The notes below the pieces were generated by a model. The model saw only the letters and a program-made list of their open reading frames with translations, was not told the origin of the DNA and did no database searches. From positions 195,036 through 259,035 of the forward strand of contig JANSXH010000004.1 of the NCBI GenBank assembly GCA_024743055.1: a stretch of 64,000 bases of DNA. The letters run 5' to 3'. Positions 61,762-64,000 of this stretch are shown here, piece by piece. The stretch comes from Pseudomonadota bacterium. GTDB lineage: Bacteria > Pseudomonadota > Alphaproteobacteria > Sneathiellales > Sneathiellaceae. The translations under genes and the position numbers were made by a program. Every line of letters starts with the position of its first letter. The stretch's first letter is position 1.

Positions 61762-62055
61762 TCACACTATTTCCTCATAACTCACCATTTTGATCTCAGC
61801 CCCCTCTTCGCGAAGCGGAATGAGAGGTTGATAGGCATCCGACTCAAACCAGGCATGAATTTTTTCTAAGGACGGAAACTGCACGATTACAGTCATGCCG
61901 TGATCTTGGTTGTCACCGGTTAGAGTTCTCCCATAGGATCCCCGGAAAAGAAGCTTAGCGCCATAGGGGGCTGCCACCTCTTTTGTTTTCGCAAGATATT
62001 CCTGAAAAATTGCTGGATTCTTGACGTTTATATTCGCGATCATCAATGCAGACAT
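61762..62055 (-). CDS. DUF1330 family protein
   Basis: The 97-residue protein has the DUF1330 pattern: MIANINVKNPAIFQEYLAK, GAKLLFRGSYGR and VIVQFPSLEKIHAWFESDAYQPL. It is only distantly similar to the copy at 29561. Function unknown. It lies on the same strand as the NmrA gene, 56 bp after it. Confidence 0.88.
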   Translation of the reverse strand: MSALMIANINVKNPAIFQEYLAKTKEVAAPYGAKLLFRGSYGRTLTGDNQDHGMTVIVQFPSLEKIHAWFESDAYQPLIPLREEGAEIKMVSYEEIV

Positions 62056-62111
62056 TTGATTTTTCCATTTTTATTAAAAAGATGGGGTTTCGATCTTTAC
62101 GCCTGGGAATG

Positions 62112-63239
62112 TTAGCTTCTTATCGCCCCCATCCTTGGTTCAACAGGCCGATCGCTCTGATCCGGTACATAGCCTGACCCAGGGTCATGGGACTTGAGCC
62201 AATCATCACTCTCTTGAACAAATTTCGGAGATTTCAGTAGCACGTGATCTCTTTCCTTCTCCACCTGGTCGGGATCGACATTTGCGGTTGCCAGCATTTT
62301 CAAGAATCCCCTAAACGCAGCGATCTTGTTTCGCAACGCAGGCCTTGAGATTTCACTTTGCGCAATCGTACGCTGAGTAATCTCTTCAAATTCTAGGGGT
62401 TGTCTTCCAGTCAAGTCAGCAACAACTGTATTTGGGGCGTGAACGGCAAATGCGCCCTTTCGATACTCCTTTAGATACAACAGCAGCTGGGTAGGCATTG
62501 CCCCCGAAAAGCCCTGCGCTTTTAGTGCCTTTAGGAGCATTTTTTCTGAGATATTATTGTAGGTTACCTTTCTGCCCAAAACCTTCCCCATGATGCCGGC
62601 TATTTCATTAGGGGAAAGGAGTTTTGGGCCTGTTGGCCGATAGGTTTTTCCGGCATGGATCCCAGGGTCTTGTAGAGCAGCAACCGTTACTGCCGCTATA
62701 TCCTCATTTGATGGTGGCGCGTCCTTTCTGATATCGCCCTCACCGAGAGGCATCGGCAACATCCCAAGCTGTGCAACGGTTTCCAGCACCATAAAATAGT
62801 TGGCCGCAAACCAACCAACATTGTTTATGGTTACTGCTGTATCGGGGAGAAGTTTTAGAATTTCTTCGTTGAGCCAGGTTTCACGAGTGAGCATGGAAGG
62901 ATGATCTGCATCACTCAACCATTGGCCTAACATGACGACTTGCTCAAGTCTCGCCTCTTGAGCCGCAACGACAAAAACACTCCCGAAATGAAGGCCGTTT
63001 GGCGCTGTCGGGGCACAGTGATAGGCCCTCTGTACACCCGTCATGGCCTGCCGCATATCTGCTAGGGAAAACTGATCTGCGATCATAACCTCCGCACCTG
63101 CGTCGGCAAGTAACCTTGATCGATCATCCTTGCGATGAAGCAAAGCTCTTACTGGAAATCCCTTTTCAAGAAGTTGCAGTGTTGTCGGAATGCCGGTATT
63201 TCCGCCAGCGCTGGTTACAAGAATTTTTGCCTCTCGCAT
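62112..63239 (-). CDS. NmrA-family NAD(P)-binding protein
   Basis: The 375-residue protein has an atypical SDR Rossmann start (ILVTSAGGNTGIPTTLQLLEKG) and the NmrA-like pattern of binding without the usual YxxxK catalytic pair. It is longer than most family members, with about 80 extra C-terminal residues. Some members sense NADP/NADPH balance, others reduce small molecules. A TGTGTATA-type motif 21 bp before the ATG matches one before the marR gene upstream. Confidence 0.82.
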   Translation of the reverse strand: MREAKILVTSAGGNTGIPTTLQLLEKGFPVRALLHRKDDRSRLLADAGAEVMIADQFSLADMRQAMTGVQRAYHCAPTAPNGLHFGSVFVVAAQEARLEQVVMLGQWLSDADHPSMLTRETWLNEEILKLLPDTAVTINNVGWFAANYFMVLETVAQLGMLPMPLGEGDIRKDAPPSNEDIAAVTVAALQDPGIHAGKTYRPTGPKLLSPNEIAGIMGKVLGRKVTYNNISEKMLLKALKAQGFSGAMPTQLLLYLKEYRKGAFAVHAPNTVVADLTGRQPLEFEEITQRTIAQSEISRPALRNKIAAFRGFLKMLATANVDPDQVEKERDHVLLKSPKFVQESDDWLKSHDPGSGYVPDQSDRPVEPRMGAIRS

Positions 63240-63259
63240 TTAGAACTCCAAATTCAATT

Positions 63260-63273
63260 TGTGTATAAACACA
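63260..63273. promoter_or_regulatory. TGTGTATAAACACA operator before nmrA
   Basis: An imperfect palindrome lies 21 bases before the NmrA start. The related TGTGTATATGCACA lies before the MarR gene, giving the shared pattern TGTGTATAnnCACA, so MarR probably controls both. Confidence 0.5.
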
Positions 63274-63290
63274 TTCCAGGAAAAATATTA

Positions 63291-63737
63291 TCATTCTTTT
63301 GTGGCGCTGATAGTAGATGACAGATCGTCAAGGAGCCCGCCCCATCGGTCCTGACCCAGATAATTTTTAATTTGGGCTTGCGCTTTTTGCCAATGAGGCA
63401 AGGCCTTTTCCAGTCTTTCCTTTCCAGCCCTAGTAAGGACTAAAACACTGTAACTGGTCCGATCATCTGTAGCTGTTTGCACCAGTTCCTTCTTTTCAAG
63501 GAGGCGAACATTCCGGATCATTGTGGTTCGATCAATCTCCAGCAACTTGGCCAGTTCTGTAATGCGCATCTGTCCGTGAATTGACAGTGCCGCCAATACG
63601 GTAAACTGGCCTGGTTTTATTCCCACGGGCTTCAATGCAGTATCATAGAATTGTGTAACCACCCGGGTCGTTTTTCGCAGGTTTCCACAAATGCAAGTGG
63701 AGACCTGCAGCTTATCTAGTTTCGACGCCAAGGACAT
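63291..63737 (-). CDS. MarR-family transcriptional regulator
   Basis: The 148-residue form has a MarR winged helix (MRITELAKLLEIDRTTMIRNVRLLEKKELV as recognition region cut to its DRTTMIRNVRLLE core) and a wing with TDDRTSYSVLVLTRAG. Three possible ATGs exist at 63785, 63749 and 63737. The last gives a family-like N-terminus and leaves the TGTGTATA palindrome (63753-63766) upstream, not inside the gene, so I prefer it. There is no good ribosome site for any of them. Confidence 0.87.
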   Translation of the reverse strand: MSLASKLDKLQVSTCICGNLRKTTRVVTQFYDTALKPVGIKPGQFTVLAALSIHGQMRITELAKLLEIDRTTMIRNVRLLEKKELVQTATDDRTSYSVLVLTRAGKERLEKALPHWQKAQAQIKNYLGQDRWGGLLDDLSSTISATKE

Positions 63738-63752
63738 ATCATCTACCATGAC

Positions 63753-63787
63753 TGTGTATATGCACACGACTTCTTGACATGTCAAGA
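63753..63787. promoter_or_regulatory. Operator sites before marR
   Basis: TGTGTATATGCACA (63753-63766) and a perfect 16-bp palindrome TCTTGACATGTCAAGA (63772-63787) lie just before the preferred marR start. The second contains TTGACATG-CAA, close to the TTGACATGACAA of the other MarR gene at 37.6 kb. Confidence 0.5.
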
Positions 63788-63829
63788 GGTGGAGGCAAAT
63801 TCCGTGGCTGAGTGACCTGAAACGCTAAG

Positions 63830-64000
63830 TTACTGCTCGCCCTGTGGAGGATTATTGATCCAATCCACTGGCTTTATAAATTTGACATTTGTATCGATTG
63901 CATTCTGGACATCGGCCTTCCCGACGAAGACATATCCCTTGTTGCGGACGGTCTTGATATAGGAGGGGATTTCTCCGTGAGGTTCGATGATCTTGCGCAG
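63830..64000 (-). CDS. C-terminal fragment of an OmpR-type winged-helix response regulator
   Basis: The minus strand is open from the window edge to a TAA at 63830-63832, giving 56 residues. YIKTVRNKGYVF matches the end of the OmpR/PhoB DNA-binding domain (usually IRTVRGKGYxF), and about 35 residues follow it, a longer tail than normal. The receiver part and start lie beyond the window. A transcriptional activator with the same winged helix but no receiver is an alternative. Confidence 0.7.
   Translation of the reverse strand: MRKIIEPHGEIPSYIKTVRNKGYVFVGKADVQNAIDTNVKFIKPVDWINNPPQGEQ

Noticed and set aside
1..64000. tRNA, rRNA, CRISPR arrays, prophage, riboswitches or a replication origin
   Set aside because: I looked for cloverleaf genes, regular spacer repeats, phage gene order and known aptamer folds by eye and saw none; covariance-model searches could not be run.

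Overview
The window looks like chromosomal DNA of a heterotrophic alphaproteobacterium of moderate GC. The evidence is the gene families: TRAP and tungstate transporters, many CaiB-type CoA transferases and acyl-CoA enzymes, an Anbu operon, a PlcP/Agt-type lipid-remodelling pair, and a dimethylglycine-dehydrogenase-like protein with a PotABCD-like transporter. A Rhodospirillales or Sneathiella-like source is a guess. I see no tRNA, rRNA, CRISPR array, prophage or intact transposase. No gene-free stretch exceeds about 300 bases; the longest is 19543-19838.

Layout. 1-1.4 kb: the end of an unknown gene, then two tandem 2-oxoglutarate oxygenase paralogues, one without its iron ligands. 1.6-8.7 kb: enoyl-CoA hydratase, an M20 amidohydrolase, the GTPase BipA/TypA, a biotin carrier protein, an MFS pump and a dienoyl-CoA-reductase-like SDR. 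8.7-14.5 kb: a 1,076-residue membrane-anchored coiled-coil protein, an acyl-CoA racemase-type enzyme and an HcaT-like MFS protein. 14.6-21.6 kb: envelope and poorly known proteins (MscS channel, Dyp peroxidase, PAP2 phosphatase, several lipoproteins including one of 46 residues). 21.6-23.8 kb: tungstate transporter tupBCA. 24.6-27.5 kb: PlcP-like phosphoesterase, Agt-like glycosyltransferase and a divergent diacylglycerol kinase, together suggesting membrane lipid remodelling.

27.45-28.56 kb: a methyltransferase gene between short inverted repeats and two CTAG copies that hold the stop codons of both neighbours, as if a small element had entered between convergent genes. 28.6-32.7 kb: LysR and ArsR regulators and small enzymes; the ArsR gene has a strong promoter lying inside a perfect inverted repeat and probably makes a leaderless mRNA. 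32.75-36.7 kb: the operon of permuted ATP-grasp, alpha-E, transglutaminase-like protein and Anbu proteasome-like peptidase. 36.7-37.6 kb: PhyH oxygenase, divergent from a MarR regulator.

38.2-42.9 kb: an IclR-acyl-CoA dehydrogenase-CoA transferase operon divergent from MaoC hydratase and CitE-type lyase, a set suited to breaking down a C5 or branched dicarboxylic acid through its CoA ester. 42.9-52.2 kb: two divergent operons for a sugar acid: lactonase, GntR, Gfo/Idh dehydrogenase and isocitrate-dehydrogenase-type enzyme on one side; TRAP transporter, OtnK-like kinase, OtnC-like decarboxylase and an ABM protein on the other. 52.2-60.1 kb: PotD/A/B/C-like transporter, an FAD-GcvT oxidoreductase and an XRE-cupin regulator, probably for a methylated amine or polyamine. 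The permease has an unusual extra segment with two 17-residue repeats. 60.2-64 kb: MATE exporter, DUF1330, NmrA and MarR genes, and the C-terminus of an OmpR-type winged-helix protein running off the right edge.

Several regulator genes have clear palindromes or repeat arrays at their promoters, so local autoregulation is a common theme.
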